From Tanypteryx hageni (Eukaryota > Arthropoda > Insecta > Odonata > Petaluridae): DNA of 64,000 bases. The notes beneath the pieces were generated by a model. The model did no database searches. It was not told the DNA's origin and saw only the letters and a program-made list of their open reading frames with translations. Shown piece after piece: positions 34,068 through 44,863 of the stretch. The translations under genes were made by a program, and so were the position numbers. The DNA is taken from positions 34,010,854 through 34,074,853 of the forward strand of contig CM054116.1 of NCBI GenBank assembly GCA_028673005.1. The letters are read 5' to 3'. Numbering within the stretch: the stretch's first letter is position 1; the number at the start of each line of letters is the position of its first letter.

Positions 34068-34404
34068 CCATATTTTTCAAGGTATAAGACAGTTTTCCTG
34101 AAAAATAACTTCCAAAATCAGCCTGTGCCATATAGACTAAAGATAACATTGTTACTGTACAGCACCTTTTTGAACTTCGTGAATAATTGGTTCTGGAAAA
34201 CAAGCGAAATGCAAATTTGCGAAGTGCAAGTCCTATTTTCCCGTAAGACACCATGTTATTATGAGAGAGTGCTTCCCAGCCAACCTAAAGAATTCACTTT
34301 TTTATCATAAATAATGCAGTTTAACAGAAAATTAAGAAAACAACTGCTAATGAAACTCTAGCATTATAAAGTGAAAAAATACTCTTATGGCCTGAAAAAT
34401 ACAG
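34068..34404. mobile_element. MITE with TA target
   Basis: 337 bp with ends CCATATTTTTCAAGGTATAA and, reversed, CTGTATTTTTCAGGCCATAA, flanked by TA on each side. The GTATAAGAC motif next to the end is shared with the elements at 50507 and 44130. No coding capacity. Confidence 0.75.
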
Positions 34405-34675
34405 TATTTATAATGAAAATGATGCAAGCAGCGTGCAAAAATGCTCTGCTTCATTTTTTACAAAATATAATTATGCAATAAGAGAAACAAATAATTAAGA
34501 TCAAACATATACATTTATTGACTTCTAGTGATCTACATTAAATTATGAGTTTTATTTCTTAAAACATTTAATATGGGACAAAGACATAAGTGCTGCCTCT
34601 AATGCAGGAGAAATTTGGCAGCTACTTGTGCCATAAGCATAATGCTGTCTTCTAAGGGTGGAATATACTATAGAA

Positions 34676-35675
34676 CAGAGGTCCCCAACCCACGGCCCAA
34701 GGGCCAAATGTGGTCTGCGAAGCTATGATGAAAAGGTGATTGGTAAAAATTGATATAGAAAATTTCATATTTTTAGCCTACTTTCCAGAATGGAAATAGG
34801 CTTGTTTTGTTGTTGTGTCTGTCTGTCCCCCTATTAACTTTTGAACCAATAGACCGATTTTCATCACCTGGTGAACATCTCTTGCTACGCGGCCAGGCTT
34901 ACGAGGATAGTTTTTGTTGCGAAGATTGAAGTCCCGGGTACAATTCCAGGAACTATCCTTCCCATTTTATTTACATGGGAAATCTAAAATCCATCATGCA
35001 GGATAATTTTCTTTTGCACATTAAAATATCTTAGAATTGTAATATCAGGCGGGATTTGTACTGTTCTCTGAGGAAAGGAATGAAGATTCTAATTTTTATC
35101 ATAGAATTTTGCTTATAGATCGTATTTCTTAGAATTTCATGTAAATACTGGCATATATGTAGTTTTTATCACATTACGAGAGTGTTGCCATTGCTACAAC
35201 TATTGTTGGACTCCGATTCGGTACCTGTATTCTAGTACAAATGCATTATTTTTGCCGCACAAATACGCATGAGCAATTTATTATTCCGTTTGAATGTATT
35301 TGTAATATTTTATAATGCTAAATTATGAAATTTGGGAACACAAAACATAACATATCCATGGTGATTTTAAAGCAATTCAAGGTAATAAAAGTATTAAATA
35401 AATAAATGATTAAATGGAAAGTAGGCATCATAAGTTCTGTTTGGATCATCTTGTTTCAGTATAATTATTGTCTCAAAACCTTATCTGGTGGAGCTTTAAC
35501 ACTTGTAATTTATATAGACTTGGTATTTGCTAATATGAGACCACAGAATCCCTTGGTAATTTCTAATGTAAACATGCATCTGGCTCGCTGAAGCTCTCGT
35601 GACTTCCAATGCAGCCCTCCAAAGCATTCATAACTACGAATGCGGCCTGCCATGGGAAAAGGTTGGGCTCCACTG
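34676..35675. mobile_element. hAT element with perfect target duplication, carrying a nested repeat
   Basis: 1000 bp flanked by CTATAGAA on both sides (34668-34675, 35676-35683). Ends CAGAGGTCCCCAACCCACGG and, reversed, CAGTGGAGCCCAACCTTTTC. A TAGCCTACTTTCC-family repeat (~34772-35475) occupies the interior, so the host hAT is only ~300 bp and non-autonomous. Confidence 0.92.
34772..35475 (+). repeat. TAGCCTACTTTCC-family repeat, copy 2
   Basis: Starts TTTTTAGCCTACTTTCCAGA, with GTCTGTCTGTCCCCC, the ATAGACCGATTTTCAT motif and the T-arm-like hairpin at 34903-34960. It shares its whole length, to about TATAATTATTGTC, with copy 3 (48967-49600). The complement of the start, GGAAAGTAGGC, occurs at 35415-35425, giving inverted sub-terminal repeats. 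No coding capacity. Confidence 0.8.
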
Positions 35676-35871
35676 CTATAGAACATAGAGGATTGAATTT
35701 TAGTGGAGGTGAGAGAAAGGAGAAGAATAGAAGATATCTTTGGTCACGATTATATATATAAGGTAAGTAAGAATTTTTCTGCTTTCATTTTAGAAAACAA
35801 CATCACCTTATATTTGGCAAATACGGTATATTAAAGACATTCACCACTTTTCTTTATACATTCACATTTAT

Positions 35872-36020
35872 TTATTTACTATGTTAAACAGCCATTAACA
35901 ATGAGCATAATAATGATAACAATGACAGTCACATAAAACCATGACCTTGGCAGGATTTGAACCAATGGTGCTAGTGTTGGGAGCTAGACATTCTAACTCC
36001 CACCAAAGCCAAGGCAATAT
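35872..36020 (-). repeat. tRNA-derived SINE
   Basis: On the minus strand a 70-nt tRNA-like head (36014-35945) has a perfect 7-bp acceptor pair CCTTGGC/GCCAAGG and the B-box GGTTCAAATCC; D- and T-stems are imperfect, so it is not a functional tRNA. The body then ends AATGGCTG...GTAAATAAATAAATG. That tail resembles the end of the LINE at 3977 (AATGGCGATC...AAATAAATAAAT). Confidence 0.65.
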
Positions 36021-36171
36021 TTTTCTTTGGTTTAGTTGAGCAAAATTAAGTGTTGCAATTAGAATAAATATCCATGTCGTTAAAACTTAATATTTTGAAA
36101 GGGAACTTGTTCCCTGAATTATTGTTCTACAACTTTTAAATTAACAAGAAATTGAATTACATGCCTCATTT

Positions 36172-38353
36172 CAGTGATTCCCAATCTGTGGGCCATGCCC
36201 CCCCCCCGGAAAGTTATTCCAAGGGGGCCGCAAGGTTATTTCTAGAAATTGCAAATTCGCGTAACTTCACAGCAAGTCTTCTTTCTTCAATCGGCATTTG
36301 GTTTCCTGTTATTTATGCCGCTGAGAACCAGAATTTTCAAATTTGGCCTGCCAAGCAGGAGCTTGTTTCTCTCCACGCCTCACTAGATTACTGTAGAGCG
36401 GAGGTTCTCAAAGTGGGAGGCACGGCTCCCTTGGGGGGTGAAACGGGTTGCCAGGAGAGACACGAGGTTTCTCTCGAGCAGTGTTTCTTAACCTGTGGTC
36501 CGTGAGCATCTGTCGGGTAGTCCGCTTCAATTAATTAGAGATCAATATACTAAAACTGAAAATAATTCCCGAGTATTCTGAGAGTTTTTAGTAATGTACC
36601 GAATTACATTTATTATTTTAATGACATTATAAGGTTCTATAGATTTAGGTTGTTTATGGAAAACCTGCTTCATTGAAATTGGTCCGTGGCATCGGAAAGG
36701 TTAAGACCACTAGTTTAGAACCTAAAGGTAGATCTTTTTAAATAATTTTTATTTACCTAATTATTTTATTTTGAAAAAATAATTTTTTTATATGAAATTA
36801 TTATGAATTATTTTCAATTTCTTCAGTTGTTTTACATTTAAACAAAATCTGACCCAAATTTGCTCTTTTAGGATCGAGTCTTTTCGGAAAAACTCGATAG
36901 ACCATTATTTTCACACAGCACTTTTAAATTTCCAACCTTTGATGTTAGTTCTTCAAACCACTGAAACAGTCACTTCTATCACTAATCACCAATCAGCTGT
37001 TTACATGCGGCACTTGGCTGCTTTGTTCTGCTCTAAACTTGCACAGAGCCTTGCCGGCCTATGGGTGCAAGGGGTGCGTTGCACTTGGGCGGTGATATAT
37101 TAGGGTTCCAATCTCTCCTCCACCTTTCTGCCCAGGGCATTGAACCAGAACCGAACTGAAAACCTTAACCAAAAAAACCGATATTCTACCCAGTGTGAAA
37201 CCGAACCAGAACCGATAAAAATATTACTTTTGAACCCGAACCGAAACACAAAACAGTTATTTTTTCATTCCATTTTTTTGGTTCGAACCAACTGTGAACG
37301 AAAGAAATTTTTTCTTTTGCTTTAGTTTGAAACCTTTTTGAAATTCTCGCGTTTCACTACCAGATAATGCAAACGTTCGTTCTGAGTATGGGGTTGTGAA
37401 GTACTTAATGCCTTTTCCCACAACATATATCTGTGAAAATGGATATTCTGTGTTATTTGCGCTGAAATGAAAGTACATGCAGAAACAAGCCGGATGTGGA
37501 ACCAGATTTAAGGTTGAAACTATCACCCCTTCAATCAGACATTCAAATTCTACCATCTACGACAGCACCAGCTATCTCATTGAGTGACTATATATCTATG
37601 TACTTAATTGTGATAAAGATAAATACAGAGCTGTAGTTACCCCATTTAGTGCCTATAGCAGAGGTCTCGTGGGCACCTCACTACCTGTTACAAAGAGTAT
37701 TCACCAAAACTTTCAATAAAGCTTCGCATGATTCACGCCCTCTACTGCTAGAATAAAAGTAATTTTGATTCCAGTCAATTGGAGGTAGATTGAAAACATC
37801 CTGAATTATAACAGCTGTATCTTTATTTATTTAACTTAGTATTGCCACTTGTTTCTCAAAATATAAAGTAGTTTATATACATGCATTACGAACCCTATAA
37901 AAGACACATATATTTACAATTATTGAGCCACTACCTTATACAGAACACCACACACTTTCAACTTCACTGTTACTAATCACTATTGCAACTCTAAAGAATT
38001 CACAGCATTTGCTTTCAATCGCCATCGTGTTGAGCAATGTTTTTTTCCATCTACTGTATAAGAAATATTCAATTTGGTGCCCTCTTAAGAAGCTGTGCCC
38101 TGGCTGCCCCACCCTCACTACGGCTCTGGGTATTTATATAGTTGTATGATGTTATTAGGCACTATTTTTTAAATTTATTTATTGTTTTAACGAATAAAAT
38201 GTAAATTTATTTACAATAGCTACGGAGTTAATCAAAGTTTCTTTTTTGTTATTATGTATTTTCATAATTACTGAAGCCTATAGCATGTAGGGGCCACGAA
38301 ATTTTTTTAAGTTAAGAAGTGGGCCTTATACTCTAAAAGATTGGGAATCACTG
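36172..38353. mobile_element. hAT-type element with nested hAT pieces
   Basis: Outer ends CAGTGATTCCCAATCTGTGG and, reversed, CAGTGATTCCCAATCTTTTA; flanks CCTCATTT/CCAATTAG do not match well. Inside: ends CAGTGTTTCTTAACCTGTGG (36479) and TTAAGACCACTAG (~36713); a single end GAGGTTCTCAAAGTGGGAGG (~36400); and 37626-38128 with CAGAGCTGTAGTTACCCCAT against reversed CAGAGCCGTAGTGAGGGTGG. No transposase recognised. The open frame at 36152-36505 spans terminal repeats and is not a gene. Confidence 0.75.
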
Positions 38354-38794
38354 CCAATTAGTTTTCTGATTCTCCCAATTTACTCATTTCTGTACACATC
38401 TTTTAACCCCTCAAATAACTTTTTTCCTTTCATTTCTCACAGCTCATATGCTTAAATCTTTTGGTCTTTTAGTTCTTATATTAAGTTTGATCTGAATTGC
38501 ATCCTAATATATTTATTTTTGAGCTAGAAAAAGAAATGTTTATCAGATAAGGTATTGGTTTCCAATATTGTGGGGCATGCCCCCTTGGGAGGGCGCAAAT
38601 CATTTCACATATACTTAGTATCTGTTTAACCATCCTTAACATGAGAACTTCAGTATGCAGCTGTCAAATTCTAGCTTTCAAGTGGCTAAGACGTATCATT
38701 TGTGTTAATATTTTTCTTAAGGTAGTTATATTAACCTTTCTGTGACTAAGTTCAAAAAGTTACTTAGGAAACTGGATGGGATATCTCCTGTACC

Positions 38795-39460
38795 TAGGGT
38801 TGCCAGATGTCCCGATTTTCGCGGAATTGTCCCGACTTGTTAACATGTTTCCCACGTCTTGACTTATCTTTCGAATGTCCTGCTTTTTAAACAAAATTGT
38901 TCAACACTCAAAATTGTAATCGGAATATATAATATAATCATGTTTAAATAAAAACAATTGCAGTGAAATGAGTTTAATTTTTAAAATTAAATATAGATGC
39001 TAATGAATTGTTGAAAGTCATCAGCCTTGTTTTATCATTAGCTCGTAGGAATGCAGCGAGTGAAAGAATATTTAGTTTGCTGGCTGTTGCGTAGAGAAAA
39101 GACAGAACAAACTATTGCTATGCAATTTAGAAGCTGAACTTTTGATTAAGCAAAACTTTAAAAGAGTTGTAGGGAATTTTGGTTATATCTAGATACAGAA
39201 GCTTGGAAGAAAATACTAGAGGAAGTCAAATCAAGCCTAAAATATTTATAATTAATTTAATTTCAAAATCATTTCCTTAATGTGTTTGAACTTTAATGTT
39301 TGTGAAAATATTTATGAATAAATCGATCCTTTTTCATTTAGTTTTTGATATAATTATGCCTTGAATTTTATTTCATAGAATTGTCGCGACTTAATATTTT
39401 TAAAATGCTGGATTTAATGTAAATGTCCCAATTTGTGATTTAAAAAATCTGGCAACCCTG
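38795..39460 (+). mobile_element. hAT element with transposase C-terminal remnant
   Basis: 666 bp flanked by CCTGTACC and CCTTTACC (7 of 8 identical). Ends TAGGGTTGCCAGATGTCCCG and, reversed, CAGGGTTGCCAGATTTTTTA. Around 39040-39140 a decayed frame reads LARRNAASERIFSLLAVA, the hAT C-terminal dimerisation motif (N-A-S-x-E-R-x-F-S). So this is an internally deleted copy of an autonomous hAT. Confidence 0.88.
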
Positions 39461-40199
39461 CCTTTACCCCATATTTATTAAGGTATAGAGAGACAGAAAT
39501 TTGATAAGGACATTTATAAATAATTTTTCTTAGCTTTATGATGTATTATTAGTTGAAAACCTATTAAAACAATGACATTTTTTTAGAAACAAAAATTTTT
39601 AAAATGAAATTATCTTTATTTCTACAATTTTAAAATGAAAATTTAGTCTCTTGCAATCTAAACGTTTTTTTTCCTCTTCTTTTCTGTGTAATATGCAAAT
39701 TGCTTATTCACAAGCAAGGCAAAGTGTTTTAGATTTCCTATCCTTATTTTGGAGGCAAAAGCCACACCTTCTAGTCTTAAGGAAGTTAGGGCCCTTCAGT
39801 GTTACAGGTTTTCTCTGATAGCTTGCGTAATTCTACCTCTGTTAGGTTTTTTCTTGCCATTGTAAAATTTTAACAACAAGGATCATTTGAAAAACTTCAA
39901 AACCAATTGCATCACACTTTTTGACAAACAAACAAAATGATAGAAACCATTGGAGAGCTTGAAAATGTAATTCTCATCATAAGAATGCAAGTCGGACCAT
40001 TTGCACCCACTCCATCTAAATGGAACAATAATTGAAAAAATTAGAAAATAATACATATTTAAATTTGTGTGAAAACACATATTAAAATGTCTAATCTGAA
40101 AAATTCATGCATGCTTTTGTGAAATCAGAGATTAAGCTTGATAACTTTGGTATCCCATCTATAAAATTGTAATTAATTACAAAATAATTTTACTTATCG
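39461..40199. other. Spacer
   Basis: AT-rich, no genes recognised. No 5' LTR is visible immediately before the Gypsy pol fragment that follows. Confidence 0.4.
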
Positions 40200-43100
40200 A
40201 TACCACCAATGTCGTGTTGCGATCATGGTCCCAACATAAGCGTCACGACGGTGCGAGTAGATTATAAAAACAAATCTTCAAACTTACCTTTACTGGTAGT
40301 CCAAGGATGTACCGGAGGCAGTCTTTTGGGACGACAGTGGTTCAAGCCGTTGGGAATACGAATGGAAGGGATTAATGCTGTTAAGCCCGCACTGAGTATT
40401 TTGGAGGAGTTTGCTGATGTGCTGGACGGAGGACTGGGGAAGTCGCGAGGACCTTCTGTGTCCATCGAGATCGAAAAAGGGACAAAGCAACGATTCCTGA
40501 GGGACAGGCCAGTACCTCTAGCACTCAGACAGAAAGTGGTGGACGAACTCGAAAAACTTGAGAGGCAAGGCGTGCTGTTACCTGTACAATATTCTGACTG
40601 GGCGACTTCAGTGGTGCCCGTACTAAAGAAGGATGGATCAATCCGACTCTGTGGAGACTACTGGGCGACTTTGAATGACGTGATCCGTAAAAACACTTAC
40701 CCACTACCAAGGGTGAGTGATATTTTGGTGACTATGGCCGGCGAATATGTGTACAGTCGCATCAACCTAAAACAGGCATATCAACAGCTGGTCGTGGACG
40801 AGAAATCAGCAGAGCTACAAACGATAAATACTCTGAAGGGGCTGTACAGGGTTAATCGACTAAAGTATGGGGTATCAGCTGCACCAGGGATATTCCAGAG
40901 GTACATGGAAAAGGCATTAGCTGGTATTGAAGGAATAGCCGTCTATTTGGACGATATTCTTGTGATGGGAAAGACACAAGGCGAACATGATAGGCATCTT
41001 CGGGAGGTATTGCGGCGAATACAGTGAGCAGGGTTTCGGCTTAAAAAATACAAATGTGAGTTCAATATCCCCCAGATAACCTACTTAGGTTTTGTTCTTG
41101 ATGCAAAAGGTGTGCACCCAGCTGAAGAGAAGGTTAAAGCGATTCGTGAAGCTCCCCCACCCAAAGACAAGTCCGAATTGCAAGCATTTTTAGTATTAGT
41201 TAACTACTATAATGCTTTCTTGAAAGACAAAGCAACGGCGGCCGAGCCATTGCACAAACTCCTGCAGACTGACAAGGAATGGAACTGGGATGCAGCAGAA
41301 GAAAGGGCATTCACATTGCTGAAACACCTTATCTCCGAGAATGATTGTTTAGTACCGTACGACGGGGAACGCGAGTTGGTTCTCGCATGCGATGCATCAC
41401 CTTATGGGCTAGGAGCGGTGTTGGCACACCGACGGCCGGACGGAAAGGAAGAACCGATAGCATTCGCCTCGCGGACGTTGAAGGAGACAGGGCGAAGGTA
41501 CGCCCAAATTGACAAAGAGTGCCTGGCCTTGGTGTTCGGAACTATGAAATTCCACAATTACATCGCTGGACGTAAGATCACGCTGATCACTGACCATAAG
41601 CCTCTCCTCGGCATCCTGGCACCCGGACGCCAAATACCGCTGATGCTGTCACCGCATATGTTTCAGTGGAGCCTGACGTTGGCATCGTATGATTACGGCC
41701 TTGAGTACCGCCCAGGAAGGGACCAAGGCCCTGCTGACGCCCTCAGCCGTCTGCCCATTGAAGGATCCGGTCCTGCATCCGAACCGCCTGGCATTTTTAT
41801 GTTGGAAGAAGAGAAAGATGGTATAAATGCACAGAGAATTGCAGAAGAAACGGGTAAGGATACAGTGTTAACTAAAGTGAAATTTCAGGTCTTGAATGGA
41901 TGGGACAATGGCCTGGAAGATCAAGACATGGAGCCATTTCGACGACGGCAAGCAGAGCTGTCAACCCATAAGAACTGTATGCTCTGGGGTACAAGAGTGG
42001 TGATTCCGAAGGTGCTGCAGCAGGAGGTTCTGGATATGCTCCATGCTAATCATCCTGGCATAGTGCATATGAAAGCAATAGCGAGATCGCTAGTATGGTG
42101 GCCATCAATAGATGGGCAAATTGAAGCCCATGTACATAGGTGTGCAATATGCCAACAGACACGACCTATGCCCCCAAAGGCACCAGTGTGGTCATGGGTA
42201 CCTGCAAGAGGGAGATGGTCACGCCTGCATATCGATTTATGGGACCATTTCAAGGGCATTATTTTCTGCTGGTCGTAGATGCACATTCCAAATGGCTGGA
42301 AGTGGAAGTGATGCCCAATATGACTGCCGAAGCCACAGTCACACGCCTGCGACGACTGTTTGCCACTCATGGCATCCCAGATGAGATTGTATCAGACAAT
42401 GGGACAGCATTCACATCCTATGTTTTCCAAGTTTTTAAGAAAGAATGGGGTCAGACACATAAGGAGTGCACCATTCCATCCAGCAACTAATGGCCAAGTG
42501 GAGAGGATGGTCCAGTCAACAAAAAATGCGCTTAAGCATTTGAAGGGAGGGGATAGCCATACCAGGGTGGCCAGATTCCTGTTGGCACAGCGCTCAACAC
42601 CACACACCACCACCGGGAGGACCCCTGCAGAGCTGCTGATGGGACGATGCCTGAGAACTCGCCTCACCAAGCTGCATCCGAGCAACATCATGGACAAGAC
42701 TCCTGAGATAGACCAAAAGAAAAATATGGCCCGAACTCTGGCAGTTGGTGATCGAGTGCTGGCACGAAATTTCATGGCATTGCAGAAATGGATGCCCAGT
42801 ATCATCGAGGAGGTTCTGGGGCCACGATCATTCATGATCCAGACAGAAAATGGCCAGCACTGGAAGAGACACCTGGACCAACTGAGACTCAATAAGGACA
42901 CACCCTGAACCGAGTGCAAATGCAGCCAAGGAGAGAGATGGTACCAGGGCATTCCAGTGGCTACAAGAAAAACAACCGATGCTGACAGGTGCACAGGAAC
43001 TGCAGGACCTGACAGGAGGAATACCAGAGACCTCAGCTCCAGATGCCCAGACCTTAAGAAGATCACAGCGCCATCGGACAGCATCAGCCCATTATAAGGA

Positions 43101-43575
43101 CTGTTTGAAATGACTGTGTATCATAAGGGGGAGAGAATTGTTATATATGTATGTGTGCTTGTTATTTGATATATGAATTGTGAGTTTAGTTAGTTAATTG
43201 TTTTTTAATAGATAGATAGCACCTAGTGGTAAGATTAGCAAGTGAATACAGGAAGTGAGTTTTTAGATGGATATACTTTGTGAAGTGTAAGTCGGCATCC
43301 ACACCGGGAGAACACAACAATGCTACAGCGCGGTTTATACGCGATTTATAAAGTGTGACCATAGAATCCTAGAAGGCCTGCTTTCACGTTTACGGTATTT
43401 TCTAAGATAAATTTCTCAGATTTTTAACAGAATTTCAGACGCGGAACATTTTTGGCTTGCCGCGCTCCCACGGAAAAATGGCTACCAATCATCCCGATTT
43501 AGGTTGGATAGTACTGATCTGAAAAATAAAATTCCGTGTCCCGTGTCTTGTTAGTATTCCACTTTTATCACGAAG
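40200..43575 (+). mobile_element. 5'-truncated Ty3/Gypsy LTR retrotransposon
   Basis: Begins inside the protease domain, so 5' LTR, gag and most of protease are missing. The pol region runs to 42908. A tail of about 230 bp follows, then a polypurine tract AAGGGGGAGAGAA (43125-43137) and the probable 3' LTR start TGTTATATATGTATG at 43139. An AATAAA near 43525 and the GTGTCTTGTTAG stretch suggest the LTR extends to ~43575, but the right end cannot be fixed without a second copy. No envelope gene. Confidence 0.88.
40209..42908 (+). pseudogene. Gypsy pol pseudogene (protease end, RT, RNase H, integrase)
   Basis: Order: end of the retropepsin (LLGRQWF), reverse transcriptase (LKKDGSIRLCGDY, then catalytic VYLDDILVMG at ~40940), RNase H (LACDASPYGLGAVLA, TDHKPLLGIL), chromatin-proximal linker (YRPGRDQGPADALSRLP), integrase zinc finger (HANHPGIVHM...CAICQQ) and integrase core (HIDLW, VSDNGTAFTS, NGQVERMVQS), ending VGDRVLARNF. 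It is broken by a TGA at 41025-41027 and frameshifts near 42240 and 42450. Base composition is clearly more GC-rich than the flanks, as expected for a fairly recent arrival. Confidence 0.92.
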
Positions 43576-44863
43576 GCATATTTTTAATAAAAATATAAAC
43601 AGATTAATTCATTTAAAAATAATATATTAAGTCACTCCTAAGCATGCATAATTTGTCCGACTGCTATTTACTACGTCCTAATCCTAGATTCGTGATTCTA
43701 TTTTGGAGTCAAGGATTGATTTGAAGATTTTATCATTTTCTTTTCCGTGACTGTCCAAAAAAAATGCAGCTGTTCGTAGCTCTTTTAAATGGCAGGGCGT
43801 AACATCATTATTTTGTGGTAAATTGACCTGCCAGTTCGTTATCAGGCCCAAGTACAATCGTTTAGCTCAGCGAACCTGCGCGAGTATTAGTTCGAGAATC
43901 CCTGCCGAATTCATTAATTAAGATATCCTATAATGCTCTTTCCTATTACACGGTATTTTTCAGGAACGTACCTATCCCTCGCGTTGTAACGACGACTGCG
44001 TTTTGGAATTACATGCAGTTCTACGATAAATAAATTTAGTTTTACTTGACTATTTCAGTGTTTGTTTTGTTCACATAAACAACATAAGTGTAAATTGAAT
44101 TGAAAAATTTTCCGGAATTTAAAAAAAAATCTAGGTGCGTCTTATCGGCTGGCGTATATTGTAATTGAAATCTCAAAGACTAAAATAATATCAGTATATT
44201 TATTTGATTGTCATATTACGCGCACATGACTGCTGTTGCTTAGGGGTCCATAGCCGTTTATTTATGAAACATCCTTTGTCGTTTCCATTACACGCGAAAG
44301 ACAATTTTTACTTAATCGCAAAACTACAGTTGTATCCGACTATAAATGTATTATATATATTATTTATAAATCAAGAGAAAATAAATTTTAATTATAGAAT
44401 GATTCCAGTTACCGTAGAGGCAGTGTCGTTTATTTGAAGGTCACATTAATAAACTTTCTCCTGAAATTATGTTGTCTCTTGAATTATTAACTTTAAGTTG
44501 CCGTTTTTATGGTAAGTATTGAGTGAATATTTGTTTGATTCTGTTAAAACCATGAAATATGGAAGTAAGTTATACAGACCATTGCTGTAGCCATAAAACG
44601 GCTTAATTACTAAACATTAAATGGTTACGGGAGTTACGGATATAATTTTGTCGGTGAAAATCTAAAAGTTAGCTAATTCAATTTTGACGGCATCTCCTGG
44701 ATTGTTGTTAGCGACCAGCTACGTTTGTTGATGTAGCAACGCTTACGCTGTTCATTAACTACACCTGGCTATTGAAGATCTAGATATGCAAATAATGGTA
44801 GCATAGTTTGAATGAAAGTAACTTCAACGAGAACAACAATTTTAAAGCTTTTGATTCCATAAA
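43576..44863. other. Upstream region of CCDC113
   Basis: No gene recognised. A GTGCGTCTTATCGGCTGGCG motif at ~44131-44152 is a transposon end of the same style as those at 34068 and 50507. The last ~200 bp before the ATG at 44864 should hold the CCDC113 promoter and 5' UTR; no TATA box stands out. In-frame and out-of-frame upstream ATGs (for example 44812) are followed by early stops. Confidence 0.4.

Noticed and set aside
35945..36014. Functional tRNA gene (also considered at 61905-62000 and 62096-62175)
   Set aside because: B-boxes are present but the T- and D-stems do not pair properly and SINE-like bodies follow; these are SINE heads.
36152..36505. 117-codon plus-strand frame as a gene
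   Set aside because: It spans hAT terminal repeats (CAGTGATTCCC, GGTTCTCAAAG, CAGTGTTTCTT); chance frame.
42392..43084. 230-codon minus-strand frame
   Set aside because: Lies opposite the Gypsy integrase region; a shadow of a coding strand with no recognisable motif.
40200..43575. Endogenous retrovirus with an envelope gene
   Set aside because: Pol is followed within ~230 bp by the polypurine tract and LTR; no envelope frame exists, so it is a plain Ty3/Gypsy retrotransposon.
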